A DNA stretch of 64,000 bases from Solen grandis (Eukaryota; Mollusca; Bivalvia; Adapedonta; Solenidae): positions 64,468,839 through 64,532,838 of the forward strand of contig CM037781.1 of assembly GCA_021229015.1 (NCBI GenBank). The letters run 5' to 3'. Each line of letters opens with the position of its first letter. Positions within the stretch are counted from its first letter, which is position 1. Position numbers and translations under genes: made by a program. The notes beneath the pieces are model-generated. The model was not told the origin of the DNA, ran no database searches, and saw nothing but the letters and a program-made list of their open reading frames with translations. Positions 46,301 through 57,784 of this stretch are shown piece by piece.

Positions 46301-46531
46301 GAGAGTGTTGATGGAGTTTCATTGAATTCTAAACTGTGACTGCTAAGAAAAGTAAGACGGGTGGAACAGAAAGGCAAAGGAAGCAACAATTATATGCCCC
46401 TACTCCTTTTATTTTTGGAAGCATGAAAATGCACCAGCAAATTATATAGAGATGTTACACTCTTTTAATCAGGGACCATCAATTTTTCATAAAGCAGCTG
46501 GAAGGCAAGACTAATTTATTTCATAATTTTA

Positions 46532-46537
46532 TTTATT
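46532..46537 (-). promoter_or_regulatory. Candidate poly(A) signal AATAAA for BANF1
   Basis: AATAAA on the minus strand, about 970 bases after the stop codon, conserved in the second copy at 62146-62151. AATAAA is common in AT-rich DNA, so this is only a candidate. Confidence 0.3.
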
Positions 46538-47511
46538 GTATATGAACCACATAATTTCGATTATTCAAGCATCTGAGGACATTTTAAAAACATAAATTCT
46601 AAACATAAGAACCTGAAAGCATGCCAATATAGAATCTACTGAAGAATGTTGATTATGATGAATGCCTATAAAACAGTAACTTATACATCATGATATTTCT
46701 CAACCCACCTGCTGTACGTATAGAGACAACCTGAATTAATAGACCTTACAGACTCACATTCATTGCAGGTATCTATAAAGACATATTAATTAAATATCAA
46801 TTACAAATATTCATTATAACTGCTCAACTTCAAGCAAAAATTTACTGTACAGAGACATTTACACATATTTTCCAATGTCTTTTCGTATCGATATTAAAGA
46901 AACTTAAAAACATTTTATATTGACATAAAAATAGAAAGAATCACTAATCGTAATATCTGGAAATATCCTAGTGAATCAATATTGGTGTGTGTATCAAATG
47001 ATCAAATACGATATAGATAAGAATTCAGATTTAAATTCTGTGTTAACTGTTACAGACTTTTCACATCATGTTTGTTTTAAAATCTCATACAAAAATAAGC
47101 AAAAAAAAGGAAAATAATAAATCTGTAACACATTAAACTTAATTACTTGATAATTATTCATACACAGATAGGATGATGAGCTAAGTATTTCTACAAAGCT
47201 ATTAAGAATGAAAAATACATTAAACTTAATTACTTGATAATTATAATTACTTGATAATTAAGCATATATATATAATGATGAGCTAAGTATTTCTACAAAG
47301 CTATTAAGAATGAAAAATGTTTCCCCCCCCAAGTACCACCATTTGCTTACCATGTTTGTTTAATGGCAAACAGAAAATTCAATGTGAAATATCATGTTAC
47401 AATATGTTTTAAGTATGTATGTAACCAATTTTATCTTCATCAATATTTTAACATAAAACTAACAACAGCTGGTTATTGGTAAAACACATAAATATAAAAC
47501 GAGCAAAGTAT

Positions 47512-47658
47512 CTACAAAAATTGTGAACACCATTCATTAAGGCAATCAAAACAATCCTTCTGTTGTTTCTTGTTGGCCTGGATCAGATCCTTCAACCACT
47601 CGCAGAAAAGCTCCTCATCCTTCTTCAAAACAAGGAACTGTCCCAAGACAACATAGGC
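47512..47658 (-). CDS. BANF1: BANF1 (barrier-to-autointegration factor), coding exon 2
   Basis: It supplies residues 43-90 and the TAG stop (47512-47514). The exon starts GCCTATGTTGTC after the acceptor TTTATTTTCAG and reads [18 protein letters not shown], followed by [17 protein letters not shown] and the C-terminus [13 protein letters not shown]. These match the second half of animal BAF nearly residue for residue, including the [15 protein letters not shown] block. With exon 1 it makes a 90-residue protein, against 89 in vertebrates. BAF is a small homodimer that bridges double-stranded DNA, binds LEM-domain proteins and lamin at the nuclear envelope, and acts in nuclear reassembly and against foreign DNA. 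The 2.2-kb intron holds several mobile elements. A near-identical exon lies at 63117-63263. Confidence 0.95.
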   Translation of the reverse strand, partial: AYVVLGQFLVLKKDEELFCEWLKDLIQANKKQQKDCFDCLNEWCSQFL

Positions 47659-48100
47659 CTGAAAATAAAATCTCAGTCTTATTCATAGTGAATATGGTTC
47701 CATACCAGTTATCTATCATTCAAATATTCCAGATTTTGTAATGAGGCAGAAAATCAAGTAATTAAAAAAATTATACTCATAAATATTATAGCAACCCTTA
47801 ATAAATGTGCAAAATATGTTAAATGAACTTGTGATGTTTTCCTGCTATTGCTTTATTATTTGCTTCAATTAAATGTCAGCTGCATTATAGTGACTGGATT
47901 TCAAATGTGTAATTTCCAGTACCGGGATACATCCTACATACAAAACCTAATATTCCAGGAAATCTTTACCAGGCTACAGAGATAATAAGAGCATCTGAAA
48001 GCATGGAAATATGCCTGAACAGAAGGTTTTGCAGTGTTAAGAACCATTGTTGGTTGTATGGTTCAATATTGTTGTCAATTACAACACACAAATAATTAAT

Positions 48101-48612
48101 GTTTATTGGGTTGAACATCTCAGTCATTTAGAGACCTGTATGTCTATTTGAGATAGATGGAGTGCTAACACACTGCAGTATCACATCGTAGACATGTGGC
48201 ATGATACCACACTGAGTCACATCATCATGACACTGGGCCCCCAGTCCTGGAACCACCTTAATATGCTGAGCATTAAGCAAGGGATCTATACCAGTACCAT
48301 TTTTCACGACTTTGGTTTGTTGAAGTTAACCCTTTCCGTCATAGAGAAAACCATGAAATGACCTATGCGAACAGCATAAAACCAGATCAGCCTGCGAGTA
48401 ACTTGCAGGCTGATCAATTTTTATGCTGTTCGCTGCTCCTCAGTGGTCTGGAAATGAGAATTTTGTAAATTTGGTAAGGTTTAACTGTGGTTTTCTGCAG
48501 ATCAGGCTTTATGTGGTACCTATTGAGTGCGTCAAAATGAGTCTATATGAGGGAAAGGGTTAAGGATCAACCCCAAGACCTTCTGCTCCCGAGGCTGTTG
48601 CTCTAACCATGG
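48101..48612 (-). mobile_element. SINE-A in the BANF1 intron, split by a MITE
   Basis: The body occupies 48101-48329 ('ctcagtcatttagagacc', 'gacatgtggcatgatacc', 'agtaccatttttcacgac'). The B-box/head remnant resumes at 48564-48612 ('ggatcaaccccaagacc', 'ctctaacca'). The piggyBac-like MITE lies between them. Confidence 0.8.
48330..48559. mobile_element. piggyBac-like MITE, copy C, inside a SINE
   Basis: TTAA at 48326-48329 and 48560-48563 flank CCCTTTCCGTCATAG...TATGAGGGAAAGGG. The hairpin GCGAACAGCATAAAACC... is at 48367-48433. The same insertion begins at 63935, so it predates the duplication. Confidence 0.85.
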
Positions 48613-48651
48613 GCATCATAAATATTGTGTATTTGTGGTTTGTGAATTGTT

Positions 48652-48905
48652 AGTTCCCTATCGGTGTTTACACAGGAGAGGACTAAAGGTTTGCTCTTGA
48701 AATCTGGATCCTGCGATAACTTAGAAACCATTTAAGATAATACATGTATTTTAAAAATTGGTAAATGAATAGATGGCGGTATAGAGATTCTGCACATCAC
48801 TTTTGTTTTTCTTGGACCAAAATTCTGGTTACTATGGTAAAGGAAAAATTATGCACCTCACCGGTATGGGACTCATGTGTTGCGTGCAACACCAGTTACT
48901 TTACT
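48652..48905 (+). mobile_element. Short copy of the 37379-type Helitron-like element
   Basis: 5' arm AGTTCCCTATCGGTG, 3' arm CACCGGTATGGGACT (48859-48873) and hairpin GTGTTGCGTGCAACAC (48877-48892). The core is reduced to one partial unit. Confidence 0.7.
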
Positions 48906-49179
48906 TGTTGATTTTATCACAATGCAAATCACACTGAGAAAGGGCCTAAACTCTCAAAAATCCTGTCTTAGTGCACCACTAAATATGAATGCAAGTAAAT
49001 TAGGTAATCTCTACTGAGATCCGCTCCGCTAATTTTTTTTTTATTGGACAATATGAAAAAAAATAACCTGAGCGGTTTTCTCAGTAGAGATGAGTAAATT
49101 AGGTAAATTTGAAACGAATCCCTGCAGTAGAAAGGTGTTGCATTAAAATTTAAAACAACATTCAGAGCTGGGCACAGAA

Positions 49180-49665
49180 AAAAAGTGCCACTTAATCTGT
49201 GATTATGACCTTGACCTTTGACACCAGACTGTGACCTTTGTGCTACAGATCAGGGTCTTAAGCACAACACATTGTCTTCTCCAAAAGAACATTCAACTTA
49301 TTTCAAAATCCATCTATGCATGGTGGAGTTAGAGCCAAGACACAACAAAATGGGTCTTGAGCAGGACACATTGTATTTTCTAGAAGAACATTCTTGCCAA
49401 GTTATTTCAAAATCCATCAATATATAATGGAGTTAGAGCACAGACACAACAAAATATTCTTCTTTTTAACTTTTGACACAGATTGTAACCTTGACGGTAT
49501 GACCTTTGAGATACAAACCCAGGTCTAAATCATGACACATCTCAGGTTATTTCAAAATCCACTCAAGCACGTAGGTCTTACAGAGCGGACACAAAGTCAA
49601 AAGTGGGACAGACAGATGGAAAGTGTAATTACTATATGCCTCCCTTTGGGTCATAAAAAATGAAC
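49180..49665 (+). repeat. Tandem-like repeat of ~130-160 bp in the BANF1 intron
   Basis: 'gaccttgacctttgacacc', 'acattgtcttct..agaacattc' and 'tggagttagagc.(a/c)agacacaacaaaat' occur two to three times. It ends 'gggacagacagatgg' and 'tgcctccctttgggtcataaaaaa', the same sort of 3' end as family E4. Confidence 0.55.
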
Positions 49666-49828
49666 AAAATATTATACGCCTACATCTATGATTACCAACA
49701 ATGTCATTTGTATTCCTAAATAAACTAATATTTAAACAATAAGAAAAATATTTTTCTGAAAAAAAAAAAAAAAAAAAATCTCGATATAGGTATCCAAAGT
49801 TTTCTCAATCAGCATGAAAGTGTATTAC

Positions 49829-49954
49829 CTTATCAAATCCTTCTCCTTCTAACTTTTTCCCAAGAACCGGTCCAATTCCTGCCAATTCAGTCACACATTT
49901 GTCACCCATTGGTTCTGCAACAAAGTTCTTGTGTTTCTGTGATGTAGATGACAT
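49829..49954 (-). CDS. BANF1: BANF1 (barrier-to-autointegration factor), coding exon 1
   Basis: The ATG is at 49952-49954 and the donor GTAATAC follows the last codon AAG (49829-49831). It encodes residues 1-42: [19 protein letters not shown], then [20 protein letters not shown] and [16 protein letters not shown] is the hallmark N-terminus. [10 protein letters not shown] is the helix-hairpin-helix that grips the DNA backbone. Ser2/Ser3/Thr4 match the region phosphorylated by VRK kinases in animals, which releases BAF from DNA. Upstream, TTTTTTTCAG ends at 49971, so the exon carries only 16 bases of 5' UTR and at least one non-coding exon lies further right. Joined in phase 0 to 47512-47658. 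The start is fixed by family length and alignment. Confidence 0.95.
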
Positions 49955-50439
49955 CTTGATATTTCACAGGCTGAAAAAAAAAACATACATGAGAGATTAT
50001 AATAAAGCAGTGAGGTTTAGATGTGAAAATAAAAGGACAAGGTGGTCCGGGGAAAGTGTTCACTGATGGTTATGCATTTGATCCTTGCTCAAAAGTTTTC
50101 ATTTAATTACTATTTACTAACATTTCCAGGTTTTAAAGACAAAGACATTTATCTTGAATGTTGCAGCAAGAGATCAACAACTGGTGCCTGTTTCACTTAA
50201 CTTCGTACAAACAAATTTGATATTAGTCATTAAGTATACTGTTCTGCAGTGCGTCTTCTTATTCCCACAATAAAACAAAGCCAGATGACCTATTTCATTA
50301 CATCATACAAATTTGTCAATTTTTGTGAAAAAAAAAATATACTTTTTTACATTTAGCAAACAAATATTTTCTGTTTATATAAATGTAATCAAAATATCAA
50401 ACAATCTGTATAGTGCATTATAGCCTTTAAGGCCAAAAA

Positions 50440-50446
<7 letters not shown>

Positions 50447-50487
<41 letters not shown>
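50447..50487. repeat. (TA)n microsatellite
   Basis: About 20 TA units between an A tract and a short GT run. Confidence 0.9.
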
Positions 50488-50495
<8 letters not shown>

Positions 50496-50587
50496 AGTTC
50501 AGGAAACATTCAATGCTGAAAAAAATTTGGTAGGTAGGGATTTTTTCCCCCAAAAAGCAGAAAAAAAACAGGAAAAAAAAAAAAAAA

Positions 50588-51357
50588 AACACGAGGGCCA
50601 AGATGGCCTTGAAGTCGCTCACCTAAGAAATATTGCCTTTATTGCATGTACAAGTTACTAATCTCTGTGAAGACTGAAGACTTAAACGACCTACGCATGG
50701 CAGTGAGATGAGCAGTTGCGTTGTATGAGAAAGACTGATATGGACAGATTTTCATACAATGGGTTGAAGGCCACCGTAAGTGTGTGGTTCATGTGGAGAA
50801 TATTTTGAAAAACTGTAAATGACGAGACATCATGAGACAAAGAAGTGCTCCATGAGCTGTTACCTTTGCTTCCTTAAAGGTTTATTGTATGTGTTCATTT
50901 GGAAGTATCAATTTAAACTTTTCAGGAACAGCATTTGATATGCTTGTCAGCTGGTAAAATTCTCAATGTTTCCCATGAGCAGTTTGTTTTATACTTATGC
51001 AGTCTCAAAACTTTACAGACAACTCTCGTATAGCAAGACCATTTCAATTCTACACACCATACAGTACCTATGGTCAAGTGTAGTTAAAAATGGATGGTTG
51101 TTTCATGCCAGACACAAAACTGTAATCTTGGCACAAATTTGAAGGCCAAAACATAAGATGTCACAAAGTAGGTCAGTGGGTCATGATCAAGGTTATCAAA
51201 GGTTTAGGTTCCATTCTGTACACAAAACACTAGTACTAGCGGTCCAAAACTGAGGGTCATGGCTCCCTATATATATGTCTATGTAACAACAAATGAATAT
51301 TGGTCATGGTCAATTTTCACCCCAGAGCCATGATTTGAAAAAAAGAAAAACCTGGTA
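50588..51357 (+). mobile_element. Helitron-like element, family E1, 5' end
   Basis: The 5' end reads CACGAGGGCCAAGATGGCC (hairpin GGCCAAGATGGCC), then TCGCTCACCTAAG. The interior has 'tgacagg..ggtcatgatcaa' and 'aaactgagggtcat'. No matching 3' end is seen before the E4 element begins at 51361. Confidence 0.5.
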
Positions 51358-51360
51358 AAA

Positions 51361-51531
51361 CTAGAAATGTGTCCAGAGAACACAGATGCCCCCACCCATC
51401 GCATTTTCCAAAACAAAGGTCAACGCCCTAGAGCACAAATACCTTCAGAGTTACCTTTGTCAAAGTTTTGACATGGTCAGACAGACAAAGGCAAATCTAT
51501 ATGCCTCACTTTTTGGTAGGGGGCATAAAAA
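51361..51531 (+). mobile_element. Helitron-like element, family E4 (arm GATGCCCCC), short copy
   Basis: 5' CTAGAAAT, hairpin GTGTCCAGAGAACAC (51369-51383), arm GATGCCCCC. 3' end GGGGGCATAAAA (51519-51530). Only about 170 bp, so it is internally deleted. Confidence 0.65.
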
Positions 51532-51998
51532 GACCAAGGTGCACAAGTTCATGTCTTGATTAATATATCCATGATTTTTCAAGTCTGTAGAGTTATGTGT
51601 GTCACAAACATAAAATTACATATTTTTCAAAAACAAAGACCATAACTCTGTCAACTTCAACGACAGTTTGATAAAAATACCCAGGTGTGCAAGTTCATGT
51701 CCTGATTAATATTTCCATGAAGTTTCAAATCTTTAGTACAAATACTTTCAGAGTTACGTGCGTCACAAGCATAACATTCCTTATTTTTCAAAAACAAAGG
51801 CCCATAACTCTATCAACTTTAATAAAGGTTTGATTAAAATACCCAGGTGCACAAATTCATGTCCTAATAATATATTGATGATGTTTCAATCTGTAGTATA
51901 AATACTTTCAGAGTTAGGCGTGTCACGAAGTTTTGGGACGGACGGACGTACGTACGTATGGAAAAGGCAATTTATACCCCCCCCCGGGCATAAAAAAA
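51532..51998 (+). mobile_element. Further E4-type tandem units and 3' end
   Basis: Three units with 'ggtg(c/t)(a)caa.ttcatgtcct', 'tttcagagtta' and 'ataactctgtcaactt' at about 145-160 bp steps, then GACGGACGGACGTACG and CCCCGGGCATAAAAAAA. Confidence 0.6.
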
Positions 51999-53410
51999 AC
52001 ATAGTAGCAGCTTTTAATATGCTAAGAAACAGATGGATTAGACATATGAAGAAAGAATAGAATTGAGTGCCTATCCTTCCAGCAGGTGATTTTTGATAAC
52101 TCTTCTGTAACATTTGCCACAGTAAAATGTCTGATGGTGAGTAGTATTGCACTTGCATGTCATTTATTAAAAGCCTAACAGCAAGTCAATATTAAGTACA
52201 CCCAAGACTTAGGTGTCCCTTATTTGTTTGCAGTTTTAACATGGTTTTCCAAAAAAGGAAAACAAAAACCTGTTTTAACAGGCTGGTTGTTTCATATAAA
52301 TTATCATTCCTGGAAAATACTGGTCAGGCTATACTCCCATCCCGTGCAAGAAAATGCCAATCTGTTATTATCAAGTTCAGATCAGAAGTAAGAAGCGTAC
52401 CGTCAGCATTCCAGTTCTAGGCATAACTCATTGCCGGATTCTTTTACCATTTTTTAATATACTTATTGCAGCATTTTTTTGTATTGACATTCGTTTATAT
52501 TGTTGTGTATAAAAAACTATAATTTTAACTACCAGGGTTGGATACCAATAACTGGTACTTGGACAGTACTGAGACTCCTTTCGTAAATTACCAGTGCATA
52601 CCCTTTTAAAAAATTAACAGTATCTATCGATTTTTTCAATTTAAAAAACCAAGAAAGAGAGAGAGACAAACTAAAACAATCATATTTTATGTATGCAAAC
52701 TTCAGTTAAATATCAATACGGCAGGGGAGATCACTGTCGAGAACTCCCCATTCGCATTCTCAGACGACATATTGTCAGCAGTTTTTTCGTATCATTTCTA
52801 TACATAAAGACATTAATTCAACAGATGTTGGTAAATATTTTGAATATCATTTAAATACTTATAAATTTAGGTAATTGCTGGGTTCATTTTACACCAAATG
52901 TATTGTTGTCAGTACCGTTAAAATATTGCATCGTTTCATAAGTACATTTGTATTGGTATCATACCCATATCGTTTCCTTCTTATAAAGATTTCCAACCCT
53001 AATTTTAAAAATATATGTTTCCATACTGTAGTTCAACAGGAATGACAAATGAAGGTTAAAATGATCAGTGCAGAAAACCAGCGAGACGACAAATGAAAAA
53101 TTTGTGTTCTTTCAACATTGTTCAACATATTTTTCCTGAAAATATGTCAAATCCCACATCTGGTTTCAAACCTGCAAAAAAGGCACATACCTTATAACAT
53201 TGCAGACAATGGCTGTAAAGATTAGCTTGTGTTTGATGCAACATTTTTTTTACCACTTTCAATGCCTTAGTCATACTCATTGCTGTAAAGACATACATGA
53301 TATAAACTGCTACTCTCTTATGGATAATGAATACAGTGCTTCCAATATTTAACATTTATAGTGTTTGCAATGCTGTATGAAGTTAACTCATGACCTGTGT
53401 GTAACTTTAA
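51999..53410. other. No recognised feature
   Basis: AT-rich, without a gene or element end that I can support. Confidence 0.4.
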
Positions 53411-53745
53411 CAAGAGGGCCAAGATGGCCCTGTGTCGCTCACCTGATTAAGATGGCTGTGTTAGGCAAAATGACAAAAAATCTGGCATCTAAAGTGTTTT
53501 TCTAACATTTGACTAAGTGGCCTACATTTTGATCCTACCTGAATTTACCTGGTGACCTAGTTTTTGACCCAACATGACCCAATATCGAACTCATCCGAGA
53601 TATCATGTAGACAAATATCCTGACCACGTTTCATCACAAGGTTTTTCTAAGATTTGACCTGGTGACCTAGATTTTGACCCCACATGACCCATTTTCAAAC
53701 CCATCCGAGATATCATGTAGACAAACAACCTGACCGCAAGAATTA
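53411..53745 (+). mobile_element. Helitron-like element, family E1, clear 5' end
   Basis: ACAAGAGGGCCAAGATGGCC, then CTGTGTCGCTCACCTGA: CAAGAG, hairpin GGGCCAAGATGGCCC and the arm CTCACCTG. It is followed by units with 'gacctggtgacctag.ttttgacccc' and 'catccgagatatcatgtagac'. The 3' end is missing. Confidence 0.65.
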
Positions 53746-54778
53746 CTGAATAATAAACAAATTTTAGGGCAACATGTAAATAATATTCAATTCTAAACTG
53801 TCGCAAGCAGAATCTGATTCAGACTAGGACTTCATTTCTTCATCCATTTTAATGGAATATAGCGCATGCGAAGCGGAAAATTCTGACCTACACATGGGCC
53901 CTATCATAGACATAGTCAGTTCTGTAAAAGCCAGTGAAAAATATTGTTTTGGCACAGAGCAGATCATTGTATAATGACTTTCGAAAAAGTATGTAAAAAT
54001 CACAAAGGAAAATGTAATCTAATTATGAAATAATCATTGGGAATTATTTTCTGTTTGATTCATTTTAAAAATTCTTTTAAATTTAATATGTAGGAAAAAA
54101 ATTTATCTTCAACAGAAAAGGAGATATTTGAAAACGTGACTTTGCGTGAATGGGACAATTGTTTACGTGCTTTTGTAAGATTTCAATTAGTTTCCAATCT
54201 TTTAGCCCTATGGATTCTCTTGTCAGATATGCAGTATTTCCAAAGAATCGGGAACTTTTAGCGTTCTCGAACTCTTAAAGCCAAGACTAGCATATAGTAC
54301 CAATATTCTCAGCAAAAAAGTACCCATCAGACATTTATGTCTATATACTTTGAAGTAGTACCTTAAATCTTATATTTGTTCTTTCTACGTGAAAATTTGT
54401 AGTCGTTGCGATACTACATACAATTTGAACGATATGAACACGAAGCTACATCTCTGATATGAGTAGCATAGAGGGCGATTTGTATACAGCATTTGCTAAC
54501 GTACCCGAATTAAGCATTTCGTTGATCATTATTCAATCTTGGCCTTTTCCTTTTTTCGTTTGGCTTGATTTTATTCAATCTTGACTTGACATTTCCGGCC
54601 AGTCGGTGCAGTCAGATCCCACCGGATATCGACTAGTGCTGCACAAGGCGCACGTGCAAAAACACTTAATATGATCTTTAACCGAAGGGCATGGTTTACT
54701 ACTGTCTAAACTTAGGTCAACAGGTACTCCAACGACTACATGTACATTGTTTGTTAGTTGTAAGAGATATTAAGAATT
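53746..54778. other. No recognised feature
   Basis: Unannotated DNA. A GC-richer patch at about 54590-54660 is the only compositional change. Confidence 0.4.
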
Positions 54779-55402
54779 AACAAGAGGGACATGATGGCCC
54801 TGGAATCGCTCGCCTGAGAACCAGGTATTAGTGGGTGGTAAAGAAACAGCAAATATCTTATGATATTATGGAAAATGAACTCTGTCCCCACACTTGTGTC
54901 TGCCCCCTGCCAGCCATACTTTTCGACGGATCCAAATAAACAATATACATATAAGGAAAACGGGCTTCGCCCCTTGTCGGTCACATTTTTCTACCGCTCA
55001 AAATACTTTTTCAGTCTTGGTAGAGAGTGACCAAATCAAGCAAGCCAGTTCTATTGGGCAAGAGGATTTTTTCAAATGTATACTACATGCAGATAAGGTA
55101 AACGGGCTCCGCCCCTGGCGGTCATGTTTTCCGACGGTCCAAATGACTTTTACAATCTTGTTAGAGTGTGACCAAAGGAACATCTGTGCAATTATGTTTA
55201 AATATCCAGTGTGGACTTTTTGACAAGAAGAGTTTTAAGTTTTCACATCCTCCTTTAGTTGCCACGGCAACTAGATTTCGTAGTTTTATGAAAATTGGCA
55301 AGTAGTTTAGGAGATGTCGTTGAAGTTTAATATTAACGATGGACAGTGGAAAACGGAAATTCATCGGTCACAATAGCTCACCTTTGGAAAAGGTAAGCTT
55401 AA
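54779..55402 (+). mobile_element. Helitron-like element related to E1, both ends visible
   Basis: 5' ACAAGAGGGACATGATGGCC with the arm GCTCGCCTGAG. The 3' end is AGCTCACCTTTGGAAAAGGT, then AAGCTTAA (55374-55401), a small hairpin. Two internal units have 'aaacgggct(t/c)cgcccc' and 'cgg(t/a)caca/tgtttt'. No coding potential. Confidence 0.55.
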
Positions 55403-56769
55403 AAGTGGGTACTTATCTTTTTTGGCTGTGTATTTATTAATAATGTACCTACAGCCACTACCGTTTTGTATGAGGACCGCAGATGAAGCGAATCTATGAA
55501 TTTTCTTTGATTTCTGCATGGAAACAAACGCTCTTTTCTTGGAATGGGGTCACCTAGGAACAGTCAAGTTATTGCTGCTTGTGGACAGTCTAAATGGGTC
55601 ACCACGAGCACTTCTGAGCTCGGATTCTAGAAATACTTAACGCTATGTAGCAAATTAGGTAGAGATGCATTAAAAAATCTCGTTTTCCAAATTTTCGCGT
55701 ACATAACGAATTGACACAACTGACAATATATGTTGAAAAATCAAATATTTGCAGATATTTTGAGATTCGTCCTTTCTATAACATTGTGTAATTGTGTGTC
55801 ATAATTTTGTGGGGAAAAAAATCGTCAAACTGTGACAAGATAGTATATACGTCCTCTTGGAAGCTCAATATGATTTAAGTAACTAAGTCCTTGAGGAAGA
55901 TATGCCTCACCTGAGAAACATTGCCTTTACATATTATAGGATAGTCGTACCAAAGACCTAAACCCAAAGATAAGAAACTCGGCGAAATACCATATATTCT
56001 CGTGCCAGAACGAGAGTGGGGCAGGTGTATTCAGCGGAAAATCCAGTTCTGTGTTACTTAGCGATAGCAAAACACCGGTCAATGCAACGATTCATTTTTG
56101 TCTGGATGTATAATATTTAACTAAAAAAAATACTATGGTGTTTTTTGTCCTATCCTTTGGTCCTTTTAACATTCATTTTATGCCAACGCATCCTAGATCG
56201 TTGCATATTGTTTTGGTCTGTCTGTCTCTTTGTCTGACGTCTGTCTGTCACAAAACTTAACCTTGACCATAACACGGAAATCATTCCACCTTCAAACCAT
56301 GGAGGCTATTCTTTGCCAAAAATCCAGCATTCTTGATCTGAGTTGAACAGTTTATTTTCCGACAAAATACACAATTCATTTGAATTTCTTAGTATTTAAA
56401 CTCCAGAGATACATTCTTGGACTGAATTTGCCGATGCAACATTGTAAATACGTATTTCGACAAAATACATTTTGATAAACTACAAAACGCCTTCTTACTT
56501 TAACGCTCGCAACTTTACATTGTCCGACCATCATGATTCGGCTCAGCTTAATCCAGGTTTACACGTTTGCAATGTTGATAAATAAGCTCCGCCCATTTCC
56601 CCGCCCACTACATCATCGTAAATAAACGTAATTGTCCGCTCACTTTCGGTATTTTCCGACAACGACTGGCAAATCTCCACGTAGTTATCTCCCATGTACG
56701 AATAAGGGAAGAGTTGCAGCGTGTAGGTCTACACATTCAAGGTAAATGTATGGTGGCTGATTTCTGCCA

Positions 56770-56882
56770 TTTCGTGTTGTCGTGTCTTCGCCCCAAAAGG
56801 CGACAGGCGAAATAACGAAAACATGCCATATTGTCGTTATTTCGCCTGTCGCCTTTCGGGGCGAAGACACGACAACACGAAA
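56770..56882. repeat. 113-bp palindrome
   Basis: Arms of about 50 bp (TTTCGTGTTGTCGTGTCTTC and its reverse complement) around a short centre near 56826. It looks like a partial, inverted piece of the adjacent foldback element. Confidence 0.75.
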
Positions 56883-57784
56883 CATCTCAGGCGAAATAAC
56901 GAAATTTTAACAGGCGAAAGGACGAAAAGTTTCGCCTTTGAATGTTTCGTGTCCGCGGGTCGAAACCTTTCGTGTTGGCGCCCTTTGTTTGTCGTGTCTT
57001 CGTGTCTTTGCCCCGAAACGCGAAAGGCGAAATAACGACAATGTTGCAGATTTCGTGTTGTCGTCCTTTCGCCTCGAAAGGCGAAAGTCGAAATAACGAA
57101 AATGACTGTACGTTTCGGGTTTCGCCTTCCGGTAGACATGCGCATCTAATAGTTAAAACAAAGTCTTTCTATTAATGGATACTCAAAACCGTACAAAAAT
57201 GAGATACATGTATATTTACAACATCCATGATACGGAAAATATATCTGGAAGCTTCAGTGAAAACATATTTAAATTGTTGCATAATTGAACCGCTTGAAAC
57301 TCTATTTATTGTTCAGGCACATTAACTTATAATGTTTTAAAAAAAAGCTAACATAAATTTATACTTATACGTAAGCATCTACATATAATGTGTATTAAAA
57401 CATCAATTTTATTACTCAAAAGGATATTATCGGCGTATATATTCTGCTGCAGTGAAATAAAGCTATCTTCACCTGGCATTGTTGATATTTACAGCAAGTA
57501 TGCATATGTGTAAACGTTCTGCGCATGTCTTCCGGAAGGCGAAACCCGAAGCGTTGTCATTTTCGTTATTTCGACTTTCGCCTTTCGAGGCGAAAGGACG
57601 ACAACACGAAATCTGCAACATTGTCGTTATTTCGCCTTTCGCGTTTCGGGGCGAAGACACGAAGACACGACAAACAAAGGGCGCCAACACGAAAGGTTTC
57701 GACCCGCGGACACGAAACATTCAAAGGCGAAACTTTTCGTCCTTTCGCCTGTTAAAATTTCGTTATTTCGCCTGAGATGTTTCG
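56878..57784. mobile_element. Foldback-type element with ~265-bp inverted arms
   Basis: The left arm 56878-57143 and the right arm 57521-57784 are near-perfect reverse complements: outer ends CGAAACATCTCAGGCG, inner ends CTTCCGG...CATGCGC. The spacer is 377 bp. The arms are made of variations on GGCGAAATAACGAAA and GGCGAAAGGACGAAA. The inner CTTCCGG/CATGCGC junction also occurs in the arms of the 5371-7805 element, so the two belong to one group. Reading frames in the arms mirror each other and are not genes. Confidence 0.75.

Larger units (their letters stand above)
44783..48398. repeat. Segmental duplication, copy 1 (contains BANF1 exon 2)
   Basis: It begins AAGTTATTGCTGCTTGTGG and aligns in direct orientation with 55567-64000, apart from the 4759-bp insertion and small indels (copy 1 lacks segments of about 30 and 26 bp present near 55651 and 55847). 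The end given is the base that aligns to the window end, and similarity may continue further. Identity is high by eye, with scattered single-base differences and small indels. Confidence 0.85.

Noticed and set aside
54894..55223. 109-residue frame
   Set aside because: It covers two internal units of an E1-like repeat, and the minus strand also has an open frame over part of it.
56685..57775. Frames with identical N-terminal sequence on opposite strands
   Set aside because: The arms are reverse complements of each other, so the same peptide appears twice; it is not a duplicated gene.
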